This document shows positions 17,450 through 25,945 of a DNA stretch of 64,000 nucleotides, one piece after another. How positions within the stretch are numbered: position 1 is the stretch's first letter; every line of letters begins with the position of its first letter. Position numbers and translations under genes: made by a program. The stretch is from an uncultured Clostridia bacterium (GTDB lineage Bacteria; Bacillota; Clostridia; Christensenellales; Borkfalkiaceae): the NCBI GenBank assembly GCA_947570625.1, contig CANOUP010000008.1:1-64000 (forward strand). Direction: 5' to 3'. Under the pieces are notes generated by a model. It did not search any database. It saw only the letters and a program-made list of their open reading frames with translations, and was not told the DNA's origin.

Positions 17450-19228
17450 TCAGTTGTTGATTTCAAAACCGATCGACTCGGTCATTTCGGCTGTTCTTTT
17501 CGCGAAATTCAATTCTTTTTCCGTAAGCATGGGAACGATATATTTTTCTGCGCAAATAGTATTTACGATTCTCTTACCGTTGTTGTATCCGCTGAACGTG
17601 TAGAAATTTTCGGGAGAGCCGACCTGTTCGAGAACATGCTTATATTTAGCGTCGAATTTATCCGTATCGCAACTCGATTTACGGACGGGATACCAGCAAT
17701 TCTTTGTAAACGCTTCCGAATGCTTACTGCAATAATCGGCAAATACGGCTCCCGCGGCAAGTTGAAGGTCGGATACGTTCGAAGCTTTATAAAACGCAAG
17801 CCCGACCGTACTTACGGGGATTAGCTTGGAAGCCTCGTCGTTGTTGTCGGTAAACAGTCCCGAAAGCGGCATAATACCGATATTCGCGTCCTCGGTTGCG
17901 GGACGGTAATCCCACATATAATTTATAAGGCACATCAACGATTTACCGTCTTTGACGCTGTTTATCAATTCCTTTGTATCCGTAGTTCCGCCGTGACAGT
18001 CGCCGTATTCCGAGAACAAATTATAAATATTTTTTAAAGCGTTCTGCGCGCCCGTCTGCACTTCCTCTTTATCCCAATCGTTCATATACATTGAGCTGTC
18101 GGAATCGTAATAATAATATTCGGCTCCGTTTTGCAGGAACGCGGCCGCGCTTGTACCTTCCTTAAAAGTCCAGGTTACGTCCGTTAAGAAAGATTTGAAA
18201 CCCGCGGCGGACTTTTCCCCTTCGTATGCTTTTTTAAGCAATGCGGAAAGCTCGGAATAATTTTCAGGAAGTTTTCCGCCGTTATATTTCTGCATCAACG
18301 TTTTGTTATACATTACGTAAGGCACGCTGGCAAACATCGGCACGGAGGTCAACGCTCCCTTATAAACGCTGTCGCGTACTGCTCCCGCGTACCAGTCGTC
18401 GAGCGAATAGTCGATATCCGCCATAGCATAAATATCCGATACCGAATAATACGTATTTTCGTTTACGCTCTTTTGGGGCGTCGACTGCATTCTTATCGAA
18501 AACGAACTCTGGGCAATCAACTCCGTTGTTGCGTTGACGTTGATTTTACCCGCATATTCCTTATTGAATTCGTCGGCAAGCTCTTTAATTATATTTGTAT
18601 CGCGGCAGCTGTTGTTGTCCATCCATACGTTAACCTGTACGTTATCGTAAATAATTTTGCCGTCATCGCCGCGAGGGATAGTGTTTTTCGGTGTATATCC
18701 GGCGTAGAGCGTCATTTCGGAATCCGCCGTATCGCTTGAAAAATCCCATTTCTGCGTGCAAGCGGCGTCCTTATACCAACCGCTTAATTCCATACCCAGC
18801 CTATCGACGTCTTCGGCGGTAGGCGCATACCTCTCTTCTATGACGCCGTGCTTATCTACGCTGACGGTAAACGACGAGCGCGAACCGGGGTAATTGTAAT
18901 TGAACGTTACGGGAACCTTCCCCTCGTACACAGTCCAATCGGCATAGAGGTTGAGGTTTTTTGTAACCTTTTCCGAGAAGTCGTACTTGTTTTTGCACTC
19001 CTTGTCGGTGTACCAATCTTTGATTTTGAATCCGTCGCGCGTTGCGTTCCAATCCACGGCGGTCGTTCCCGTGGGAATTTCCACCTTTCTCTCGCCGGCG
19101 TCGCTGTAATTGAGATGATATACAACTTCCACCTTCGGGCCGCTCTGCTCGCACGCGGTGAGCATTCCCGCCGAGCCGACTGCGAAAACCGTACTGATCA
19201 GGATTGCCGCAATTCTTGATTTTTTCAT
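17450..19228 (-). CDS. Family 1 solute-binding lipoprotein with two N-terminal InlB-type repeats
   Basis: 592 residues. Lipobox MLTAC, then two Listeria/Bacteroides-type (InlB B) repeats at about 33-97 (RDGFKIKDWYTDKECKNKYDFSEKVTKNLNLYADW) and 105-180 (LSGWYKDAACTQKWDF...MTLYAGY). The rest is a family 1 SBP fold: IYDNVQVNVWMDNNSCRDTNIIKELADEFNKEYAGKINVN, YSVSDIYAMADIDYSLDDWY, PYVMYNKTLMQKYNGGKLP. The repeats, usually found in adhesins, would hold the binding domain away from the membrane or bind wall polymer. No permease is adjacent; it lies between GH3 (4-base overlap) and GH97 (10-base gap). It probably feeds the MalF/MalG pair further downstream. Confidence 0.85.
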   Translation of the reverse strand: MKKSRIAAILISTVFAVGSAGMLTACEQSGPKVEVVYHLNYSDAGERKVEIPTGTTAVDWNATRDGFKIKDWYTDKECKNKYDFSEKVTKNLNLYADWTVYEGKVPVTFNYNYPGSRSSFTVSVDKHGVIEERYAPTAEDVDRLGMELSGWYKDAACTQKWDFSSDTADSEMTLYAGYTPKNTIPRGDDGKIIYDNVQVNVWMDNNSCRDTNIIKELADEFNKEYAGKINVNATTELIAQSSFSIRMQSTPQKSVNENTYYSVSDIYAMADIDYSLDDWYAGAVRDSVYKGALTSVPMFASVPYVMYNKTLMQKYNGGKLPENYSELSALLKKAYEGEKSAAGFKSFLTDVTWTFKEGTSAAAFLQNGAEYYYYDSDSSMYMNDWDKEEVQTGAQNALKNIYNLFSEYGDCHGGTTDTKELINSVKDGKSLMCLINYMWDYRPATEDANIGIMPLSGLFTDNNDEASKLIPVSTVGLAFYKASNVSDLQLAAGAVFADYCSKHSEAFTKNCWYPVRKSSCDTDKFDAKYKHVLEQVGSPENFYTFSGYNNGKRIVNTICAEKYIVPMLTEKELNFAKRTAEMTESIGFEINN

Positions 19229-21216
19229 AGTTTTCCTCCTATCTTTATTTTTGATTTTAATTTAACGTCTTTGCAGGAAGCTCCGACGATAATTTCGTAA
19301 ACGCCGTCCTCGGTTTGCCATCCGTCGTTTGCAACCGACCAATATTCGAACGCGCGCATATCGAGTTTTACCGATACCTTTGCGCTCCGTCCGGCTTTTA
19401 TAAAGGTCTTTGCAAAACCTTTCAGCTCTTTGTAAGGGCGATATACGCACGAGCTCAAAGCTCTTACATAAATCTGCGAAATCTCTTTGCCGTCAATATC
19501 GGATACGTTTTCTATTTCAAAACTAACTTCAAGCGATTTTCCGTTCCGTTTTAGGTTTAAATCTTTGTAAACGAACCGCGAGTACGACAACCCGAAACCG
19601 AACGGGAACAATACGGGAACGCCGTAAGTATCGTAGTAGCGGTAACCGATATCGAGCCCCTCGTCGTAACGGGTAATTTTACTGTCCGCATAACCCGTTG
19701 CCGCGGAAGTATCTTCGAACGAAAGAGCAAACGTTTCGGAGAGCTTGCCGCTCGGATTTACCTTTCCCGTCAAAACGTTCGCAATCGCCTCGCCGCCCTT
19801 TTCTCCGGGGAACCCGACGTATACGACAGCCGCGACTTCGTTTATCCAACCGCTCATATCCACGGGCGCACCCGCGAACAGCACGACAACCGTATTTTCG
19901 TTGACCGACGCCGTATCGAGAATCGTTCTCGTCTGAACATCGGAAAGCTTCATAGTCTGTCTGTCGGAGCCTTCGCTCTCTATGTTGGCGCCCGTCCCTG
20001 CAAATACGATATTTATATCGCTTGCCGCGGCGTTATCGACCGCATTACCCGGTATCATAAACGAATCGTCCGTTCCTCTATCCGAAAATGCGGGCTCGAA
20101 CAGGATATTTCCGCCGTGTCCCCTCCGCATAATTTCAAGCATATCGAACATAGGCGTCAGGCGTTGCACCTTGCCCGAGCCGCCTCCGCAGACGAGATCG
20201 GGGTTCTTCCGCTCATATGCGCACGGGCGCGCATACCAGCCGCACATCGCAATGCTTTTGCCCTTTTTTAAGGGCAGAACGCCGTCGTTTTTGAGAAGAA
20301 CGATTGCCTCTTCCTCGACTTCCTGCGTGAATGCAATGCGCTCTTCCCTCGTATATTTGCGCTTATTACCCTTTTGCAGGTCTTTGCATTTATATACAAA
20401 ATCAAGCACGCGCTCTGCGCATTCGTCTATTTCTTCCTCGCTTATTTTTCCGCTGTTGTAATCACTGACGAGGCGCTTGTAATTTTCTTCGTTGAAAGGC
20501 ATTTCAATATCGAGTCCCGCTTTCGCCGAAGCCGTTCTGTCGTGCACCGCGCCCCAATCGGAAATTATTATTCCGTCAAAGCCGTATTCCTTTCTTAAAA
20601 TTTCAAAGCCCTTTTTATATTCAGAAGCGTAAACGCCGTTTATGCGGTTATAACTGCACATTACCGAAACAGGCTTCGCTTCGAGGGCGATTTCAAACGG
20701 TTTATAGTAAATTTCGCGCAAGGTGCGTTCGTCAACGTCGCTCGACTGCCGCAAACGGTTATATTCCGAATTGTTTGCACAGAAATGCTTTAAGCACGCC
20801 CCCGCGCCCTCCGCCTGCAATGCAAGGATATACTCCTTCGCCATAACTCCCGCAAGATACGGATCTTCCGAAAAATACTCGAAATTTCTTCCGCAAAGCG
20901 GATTGCGCTTGATATTTACTCCGGGGCCTAAAACGATATCCGCGCCCGCGTCCAGACAGTCGTCCGCAACGCATTCCGCATACTTTTTGACGGTATCCGT
21001 ATTCCAGGTATTTGCAAGCATTTGGAGCGACGGGTAAGCAACCGACGGCTTACCGTTCCAATCGTTGCTTTCGTCGGGCATTCTTATACCCATGCTTGCG
21101 TCGGTCATACGGAGGCAAGGGAGTTTGCCGTCCAAATCCTCGTTATGCCAAAAATCTTTTCCGCAGACAAGGCGTAGCTTTTCTTGAATTGTTAAGTCTT
21201 TTACCGTTATTTTCAT
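19225..21216 (-). CDS. GH3 beta-glycosidase (beta-glucosidase-like)
   Basis: 663 residues, no signal peptide, so probably cytoplasmic. GH3 motifs: GPGVNIKRNPLCGRNFEYFSEDPYLAG (98-124), Lys143-His144 in CLKHFCANN, and the nucleophile Asp220 in GFDGIIISDWGAVHD. The second alpha/beta domain is present (VVLFAGAPVDMSGW, YVGFPGEKGGEAIANVLTGKVNPSGKL), as is a C-terminal FnIII-like domain ending near IIVGASCKDVKL. It releases terminal beta-linked glucose or xylose from oligosaccharides. Start and stop overlap both neighbours by 4 bases, showing tight coupling with GH42 and the SBP. Confidence 0.92.
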   Translation of the reverse strand: MKITVKDLTIQEKLRLVCGKDFWHNEDLDGKLPCLRMTDASMGIRMPDESNDWNGKPSVAYPSLQMLANTWNTDTVKKYAECVADDCLDAGADIVLGPGVNIKRNPLCGRNFEYFSEDPYLAGVMAKEYILALQAEGAGACLKHFCANNSEYNRLRQSSDVDERTLREIYYKPFEIALEAKPVSVMCSYNRINGVYASEYKKGFEILRKEYGFDGIIISDWGAVHDRTASAKAGLDIEMPFNEENYKRLVSDYNSGKISEEEIDECAERVLDFVYKCKDLQKGNKRKYTREERIAFTQEVEEEAIVLLKNDGVLPLKKGKSIAMCGWYARPCAYERKNPDLVCGGGSGKVQRLTPMFDMLEIMRRGHGGNILFEPAFSDRGTDDSFMIPGNAVDNAAASDINIVFAGTGANIESEGSDRQTMKLSDVQTRTILDTASVNENTVVVLFAGAPVDMSGWINEVAAVVYVGFPGEKGGEAIANVLTGKVNPSGKLSETFALSFEDTSAATGYADSKITRYDEGLDIGYRYYDTYGVPVLFPFGFGLSYSRFVYKDLNLKRNGKSLEVSFEIENVSDIDGKEISQIYVRALSSCVYRPYKELKGFAKTFIKAGRSAKVSVKLDMRAFEYWSVANDGWQTEDGVYEIIVGASCKDVKLKSKIKIGGKL

Positions 21217-23153
21217 TTTATCAATACCAAAACTTCATAGGGTGAAACGTCGTATTTGCCCGAAAGCTTTCTTCCGGAAATTATGTCGGTGTATTCCTCT
21301 TCGAGGATAACGTATCCGCCTTTATTTTCTGTTTCTATTACGATTATCCCGCTTTCCTTGCCACTTCTTTCGACGAGAATTACGTTCTCGCTTGCCTTTG
21401 CTATCGGCTTGCGGTTTACAAGTCGCAATAAATCGCCGCCCGTTATTACGCTGCCGACAAGTATTACCCTGCCTTTTCCGACTTTCCGTTCGGTAATGAC
21501 GGACAACGGTACAAAATCGCCTTCAACGTATTGGGCAAGGCTTTCCGTGCCCTCCTTGCATTCGTAAGCGTCGAAGCAGACCGAAACGCCGCACTCTCCG
21601 TCGTTCGTCCAACGCGCCTTGTACACGTCGTTGTCTATCGGCTTCTGATATTTCGTATATACTCCGGCAAGCTCTTCCAAAAAGCCGAAGGGCGCGGAGA
21701 TATACTTGCTGACGTTGGCGTCCATAATATCGCTCATAGGACCAACTATCCAGGTTCCGCCGCCTTCTACCCACTTTGTTACGCGTTCTTTGAATCCGTT
21801 CTCGTCCGCGGTCGTAAGAAAAGGCGAAATAAGAATTTCGTAACCGTCCAACGAATGCGGAGTATCTATTACGTCCACGTTGTAATGATGAAATGCGGCG
21901 TAATAATTTTTTAAGAGCAACCCGCGGTAATCGAGGTCTTTTACAAACGGAGCAACGCTCAGGGTGTTTTCCGCCGTGGACGAATAATGCAAAGCGATTT
22001 TGCTTTCGATTTTGCTTTCCGTAAGAAACTTTTCGCATTTTTCAAGGTCGGCGCAAACGCGCTTAACCTCCTGCGAAACGCAATACATTCTCCCAGCCGT
22101 CGTATAAAGCGCGCCGTGCGCCAATTCCTGTCCGTTTGCGGGCGCGCGGAAGAGCCAGTAAAGATTCATTTCGCCACCCTTTGCAATGGGTAAAAACGTA
22201 TTGACGTAACAATTCCCCGCAGGACGGTAGCCACAGTCCGCGTATTCGCTTCCGTTCCAACCCACCTGCGTTTCGGCGACCCAGAACGGTCTGTCCTTTA
22301 CGCAACGCAGAAAGTCGTAAGAAAAAGCGGTATCTGCCAATTCGCTTGCGGGATTATAATGATTGAACTGTACCGTATCCAAATTTTCGAAAATGCTGTA
22401 ATAACTCAGATAATTGTGCGCCATCATATCCGTGCCGACGTTTATGCAGTCGTAACTATGTAATATATCAGCCTGTTCGTCCACATACGTTTTTATCTGA
22501 CGGCACTGAAAATTCCACCATTCTTTCCGAAGCGACGGATGACGCCATTGCTTGGGATAGGGCGGTTCTACTTCGTCAAAATCGGAATAGCTCAAAGACC
22601 AGCGCGCCATTCCCCAGGCTTCATTCAATTTATCTGTCGCTTTGAACTTAGCTTTCAGATAAATACGGAAAGCATTTTTGCATTGCTCGCAGAAACAGCC
22701 GTCGCCGTAAGGGAATATCTCGTTATCTATCTGCCAGCCTATTATGCCCTTTTGCCCCGCGAAAGCCTTAGCCATTTCAGTAACGATTATGCGGGTCTTT
22801 TCGCGCATTACTCCCGAAGTCTTGCAAGAATGATGACGTGACGAAACGCCCGCCCTTATCAAATCTTCCATAACCTTGCGGGTTTCGGGATATTTATTGA
22901 AAAGCCATCTCGGCGGGGTTGCCGTCGGCGTACACATTACCGTATAAATTCCGTTTGCGTATAATTTATCGACAATATCTTTCAGCCAACCGAACTCAAA
23001 CTTACCTTCCTCAGGTTCCATTTTGCACCAGGCGAATTCGCCTACGCGCAAAGTATTTATTCCAAGGCTCTTGCATCTCTCTATATCCTTATCTATTTCC
23101 GAATCATTCCACAGTTCCGGATAATAAGCGGCGCCGACGTATAATTTTTTCAT
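21213..23153 (-). CDS. GH42 beta-galactosidase
   Basis: 646 residues, cytoplasmic. GH42 features: N-terminal GAAYYPELW, catalytic acid/base Glu145 in IDNEI, nucleophile Glu294 in FWVAETQVGWNG, and the zinc-binding cysteines Cys110, Cys153, Cys155 and Cys158. The trimerisation domain and the C-terminal beta-domain (GKYDVSPYEVLVLIK) are present. It hydrolyses terminal beta-D-galactosides, as in galactooligosaccharides or pectic galactan fragments. Its stop overlaps the GH3 start by 4 bases. An AAAGG ribosome site precedes the ATG. Confidence 0.93.
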   Translation of the reverse strand: MKKLYVGAAYYPELWNDSEIDKDIERCKSLGINTLRVGEFAWCKMEPEEGKFEFGWLKDIVDKLYANGIYTVMCTPTATPPRWLFNKYPETRKVMEDLIRAGVSSRHHSCKTSGVMREKTRIIVTEMAKAFAGQKGIIGWQIDNEIFPYGDGCFCEQCKNAFRIYLKAKFKATDKLNEAWGMARWSLSYSDFDEVEPPYPKQWRHPSLRKEWWNFQCRQIKTYVDEQADILHSYDCINVGTDMMAHNYLSYYSIFENLDTVQFNHYNPASELADTAFSYDFLRCVKDRPFWVAETQVGWNGSEYADCGYRPAGNCYVNTFLPIAKGGEMNLYWLFRAPANGQELAHGALYTTAGRMYCVSQEVKRVCADLEKCEKFLTESKIESKIALHYSSTAENTLSVAPFVKDLDYRGLLLKNYYAAFHHYNVDVIDTPHSLDGYEILISPFLTTADENGFKERVTKWVEGGGTWIVGPMSDIMDANVSKYISAPFGFLEELAGVYTKYQKPIDNDVYKARWTNDGECGVSVCFDAYECKEGTESLAQYVEGDFVPLSVITERKVGKGRVILVGSVITGGDLLRLVNRKPIAKASENVILVERSGKESGIIVIETENKGGYVILEEEYTDIISGRKLSGKYDVSPYEVLVLIK

Positions 23154-23197
23154 TTTTTTACCTTTCCCTTTGTTGCTACATAAATTGAGTGTGACTT

Positions 23198-24463
23198 TTA
23201 ATAAATACCGCTATCCTCTTCCGGCTGTTCTTCCTGCTCCGCGCGCTCTTTGACGCTTCTCGTGAAATAGAATATTGCGCATCTCAGAATAAGTATTGAC
23301 GCAAATATAAGCGGCATAAATAAATACAATTCACGGGCAAACACGAAGAACGCAAGGATAAAGGTTGTAAGCCCCGTAAGAAGAGCCGAAACCAACGCAA
23401 AGGAGTTTACCGTTTTGTAACAGTCCGTAAATTTTTGTCCGAACCGTTTTTTAGCCGCTTTACAAATTAAAAACAATACAAGTCCGACGATAACCGGAAT
23501 AAGAATATAGCCGGGAGCCATCTGTATTGCGCTCGTAAAATAGGACGACATAGAGTAACTTACGGAATTATAGTACACGTCTTTTACAAATGCGTCCGCC
23601 GAGGTTTCGTCAAGCACGCCGCTTGCGCATCCCCTGTAATATCCCGCAAACAACGCCGGTATGCCGCTATCGGTTGTGAAAGAGCCCGCGCAGATATCGT
23701 CCAACAAATAGAGATAATTTGCATTATCGCCCAATATGAAGTTCAGATAATAATAATCGCTTAGCACGGGCGCCTTCGCGCTCATAAGCACGGACTGAAC
23801 GTTAGAAAAATAATACTTGACGTACAGGTAATAAATTTCTTTGCCGTATTCATCCTCCGTCAGATTCTTTTCTTTCAACTCTTTATACGCCGTAGCCGCT
23901 TCACGGTTATAGCCATCCGTTTCTTCCTTGCTTATTCCTTCTAAATAATTTTCATAAGTTACAACCTTATCGCCGGTTATTTCCAATACCTTATCGGTAT
24001 AACGGGTTTCTATACTGTACCCCTCCTTCCCTTTATCCGTAAGGTTAAGATATTCTTCGTAACTTATTTCGGCGTCGCCCTTGACCGCAACCTGCGAAAA
24101 CTCTATCAGATTATCCGATTTTCTCGTATCAACGATAAGGTTATAGCCGTTTTTTGCATACTTTTCTTTATTGCTTTCGTTTGTGTACGTATTTACCAAC
24201 GTATCGCATTCAGCCAACCCGTCTTTTATTTCCACCCGCAGTTCAATGTCCGAAAATGCGTTATGCACAAATTCCTTATACTGTCCCGCTTTATCGTAGT
24301 GAGTCGAAAACGGAACCACGTCCGCCGCCATAAATCCGAACATAAAAAAGACGAAAGATAATACGATAGTCAGAAATACGGATACAAAGCCGTATTTAGC
24401 CGAATTATCGGCAAGCCTGTCGTTAAAAAAGCTGAGAAAGTAAACTTTTAACCATTCCGCCAT
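23198..24463 (-). CDS. Membrane protein of unknown function
   Basis: 421 residues. One span near residues 25-52 (FVSVFLTIVLSFVFFMFGFMAA), a ~260-residue soluble region rich in Tyr, Glu and Lys, then three C-terminal spans (MAPGYILIPVIVGLVLFLIC; FALVSALLTGLTTFILAFFVFA; LFMPLIFASILILRCAIFYF) and an acidic tail. The topology resembles DUF1189-type membrane proteins, but I cannot confirm a family. It lies 15 bases after the AraC-type gene and 45 bases before GH42. A sensor or accessory of sugar uptake is possible but unproved. Confidence 0.7.
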   Translation of the reverse strand: MAEWLKVYFLSFFNDRLADNSAKYGFVSVFLTIVLSFVFFMFGFMAADVVPFSTHYDKAGQYKEFVHNAFSDIELRVEIKDGLAECDTLVNTYTNESNKEKYAKNGYNLIVDTRKSDNLIEFSQVAVKGDAEISYEEYLNLTDKGKEGYSIETRYTDKVLEITGDKVVTYENYLEGISKEETDGYNREAATAYKELKEKNLTEDEYGKEIYYLYVKYYFSNVQSVLMSAKAPVLSDYYYLNFILGDNANYLYLLDDICAGSFTTDSGIPALFAGYYRGCASGVLDETSADAFVKDVYYNSVSYSMSSYFTSAIQMAPGYILIPVIVGLVLFLICKAAKKRFGQKFTDCYKTVNSFALVSALLTGLTTFILAFFVFARELYLFMPLIFASILILRCAIFYFTRSVKERAEQEEQPEEDSGIY

Positions 24464-24478
24464 TCCCGTACCCCCTTA

Positions 24479-25360
24479 TTACCTGAACAGCATTCCTTTT
24501 GCCTTTATCCAAACAAACGGGTCTTCGTCAATCCCCTTCTTTTTATACTCCTGCGGCGACATACCCTTTATATTTTTAAACACCCGCGAAAAATAAGCCT
24601 CGTCTTCAAATCCCGCCCATTTTGCGACTTCCGTCATGCTCGGATTCCATAATTGAATACCTTCGCACGCCACGGAAATACGGTAGGCGTTCAGATATTC
24701 AATCGGAGTCATATCAAGCACTTCTAAAAACAATCTGTTTAAAGAGCGCACCGACATGCCGTGCAATTGCGCTATCGCCTCCGTAGTCAAGGACGGCGAC
24801 ATATGGTTATTGTTAATGTAAACGAGGATATTTCTAAGTTGCTTTTTATTCCTGATATCGCGTTGCGGCGTTTTGGCGGCAAGCTCATGGTCGATAAACT
24901 TTCCGCAAATAAGCATTAAATAAGCCGTACACCTTAACGACTGTACTTCGCTTGCGTCGTAGCTGTCGTACATATTGCGCATAAGCATAACATAATCGTT
25001 AAAATCGACTATATGCTTTTTGATATTATCCCTGTCGAAGCCGCAGAGCGACATAAACTCGTCTATTCCCGTTCCGCCGAACTCCACCCAAATATACGAC
25101 CAAGGATCCTGGTTATCGGGAAAATAACTGTACTTCTCATCTTTATATAATAAAAACGAGTCGTTTTTTCCCAATTCGTATCTTTTGCCGTTCCCGTCGA
25201 TAAGCGTACCTTTGCCAAATAATACAAAATGCAACGCATAACAAGGTCGCAGACAGTTCGTGGCTTTTTTCTGCGGGTTACAGAATTCCTGTCCGACCTT
25301 TTCGATATTCAATTTCAAATTCATATTTTCCAAAAGATCAATGTGTAAAGCTATTTCCAT
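24479..25360 (-). CDS. AraC/XylS-family transcriptional regulator
   Basis: About 293 residues from the ATG at 25360; a TTG seven codons upstream is less likely. The N-terminal half is a cupin-like sugar-sensing domain (ALHFVLFGKGTLIDGNGKRYELGKNDSFLLY). The C-terminal half is a double HTH: LTTEAIAQLHGMSVRSLNRLFLEVLDMTPIEYLNAYRI and MTEVAKWAGFEDEAYFSRVFKNIKGMSPQEYKKK. As first gene of the region A operon it probably activates the downstream transporter and glycosidase genes in response to a sugar. The promoter region holds tandem TCCAAATAA-TCCAAATCT half-sites (about 25461-25478) that could be its direct-repeat operator. Confidence 0.9.
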   Translation of the reverse strand: MEIALHIDLLENMNLKLNIEKVGQEFCNPQKKATNCLRPCYALHFVLFGKGTLIDGNGKRYELGKNDSFLLYKDEKYSYFPDNQDPWSYIWVEFGGTGIDEFMSLCGFDRDNIKKHIVDFNDYVMLMRNMYDSYDASEVQSLRCTAYLMLICGKFIDHELAAKTPQRDIRNKKQLRNILVYINNNHMSPSLTTEAIAQLHGMSVRSLNRLFLEVLDMTPIEYLNAYRISVACEGIQLWNPSMTEVAKWAGFEDEAYFSRVFKNIKGMSPQEYKKKGIDEDPFVWIKAKGMLFR

Positions 25361-25413
25361 CTTCTGTAACCCCCGTTTCAAACAATCATTTTCCGATAAT
25401 TATTTTCATTTGT

Positions 25414-25442
25414 AGTTTAATAATAAAGAATTAGCCCGTCAA
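25414..25442 (-). promoter_or_regulatory. Putative promoter of the AraC-headed operon
   Basis: On the minus strand, TTGACG (25437-25442) and TAAACT (25414-25419) are separated by 17 bases, about 54 bases before the AraC start codon. The -10 is weak, consistent with an activator-dependent promoter. Confidence 0.4.
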
Positions 25443-25499
25443 TACGACATAACTATTTTGTCCAAATAATCCAAATCTATTTGAAAAAGCATAACAAAA

Positions 25500-25525
25500 G
25501 CGCCGTCCTTTTACAAGAACGGCGC
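25500..25525 (-). terminator. Intrinsic terminator after the antitoxin gene
   Basis: GCGCCGT/ACGGCGC stem extended by CTT/AAG, 4-base loop, with T-rich flanks on both sides. On the minus strand it follows the Phd-like gene and is followed by TTTTGTT. It may work in both directions. Confidence 0.65.
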
Positions 25526-25541
25526 CGTTTTTATTATTGTT

Positions 25542-25766
25542 TTAAAGCCATTTGGCGCGGGAAACCTTGCGCTTGGCGGCTTTTTCAATCCGCTCGTCCG
25601 AAGTCGGCAGTCCGAGTTTGCAGGCTTCTATATCGAGCAGAATATATTTCGGATTGTTGTTTTTGAAAATCACCACGCTTCCGTACTTTTCCGCCTCTCT
25701 CGCTACGTTTGAAAAGTTTTGATTGGCTTCCGTCATTGATATTATTTTATTGGTGTCGATAAGCAT
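25542..25766 (-). CDS. Phd/YefM-like antitoxin, solitary
   Basis: 74 residues from the ATG at 25766, chosen because GAGGGGG lies 7 bases upstream; a longer reading to 25817 lacks such a site. The sequence (IISMTEANQNFSNVAREAEKYGSVVIFKNNNPKYILLDIEACK) matches the Phd/YefM fold. This fold binds DNA through its N-terminus and a partner toxin through its C-terminal tail (ERIEKAAKRKVSRAKWL). No Doc, YoeB or RelE-like toxin gene is adjacent: a terminator follows and the AraC operon lies beyond. It could be an orphan antitoxin, a remnant, or a stand-alone regulator of the divergent ATPase gene. Confidence 0.8.
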   Translation of the reverse strand: MLIDTNKIISMTEANQNFSNVAREAEKYGSVVIFKNNNPKYILLDIEACKLGLPTSDERIEKAAKRKVSRAKWL

Positions 25767-25788
25767 ATTTTTACCCCCTCGCGCCCCT

Positions 25789-25817
25789 ATTATAGCGCAT
25801 TGATATTGAAATTGCAA
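25789..25817 (-). promoter_or_regulatory. Putative promoter of the Phd-like gene
   Basis: Minus-strand TTGCAA (25812-25817) and consensus TATAAT (25789-25794) with a 17-base spacer, 23 bases before the start codon. Confidence 0.6.
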
Positions 25818-25839
25818 TAGTTTAAGTTTTATTATAGTA

Positions 25840-25869
25840 AAAATATAGGATAAATTTATCCTATATTTT
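25840..25869. promoter_or_regulatory. Perfect 30-bp palindrome, candidate operator
   Basis: Two exactly complementary 15-base arms, left half AAAATATAGGATAAA, with no spacer. It lies between the divergent promoters of the Phd-like gene and the MalK-type gene, 16 bases upstream of the latter's -35. It is AT-rich without a GC stem, so it is not a terminator. Binding by the Phd-like dimer is the obvious hypothesis. Confidence 0.55.
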
Positions 25870-25884
25870 GTATACGCGCAGCTA

Positions 25885-25914
25885 TTGACTTACTTTGACG
25901 GGCTGTGATATAAT
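25885..25914 (+). promoter_or_regulatory. Promoter of the 640-residue ATPase gene
   Basis: TTGACT (25885-25890), 18-base spacer and TATAAT (25909-25914) with an extended TGA just before it. The ribosome site AAGGGAG at about 25934-25940 precedes the ATG at 25946. Confidence 0.75.
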
Positions 25915-25945
25915 TTAATAGTAAAAAACATTTAAGGGAGAAAAT

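Noticed and set aside
17440..17466. Upstream start of the GH97 gene overlapping the SBP gene
   Set aside because: It would place a strong ribosome site inside the coding region and add residues before the lipoprotein signal.
25767..25817. Longer Phd-like reading
   Set aside because: The extra residues overlap the -10 box, and the inner ATG has a clear ribosome site.
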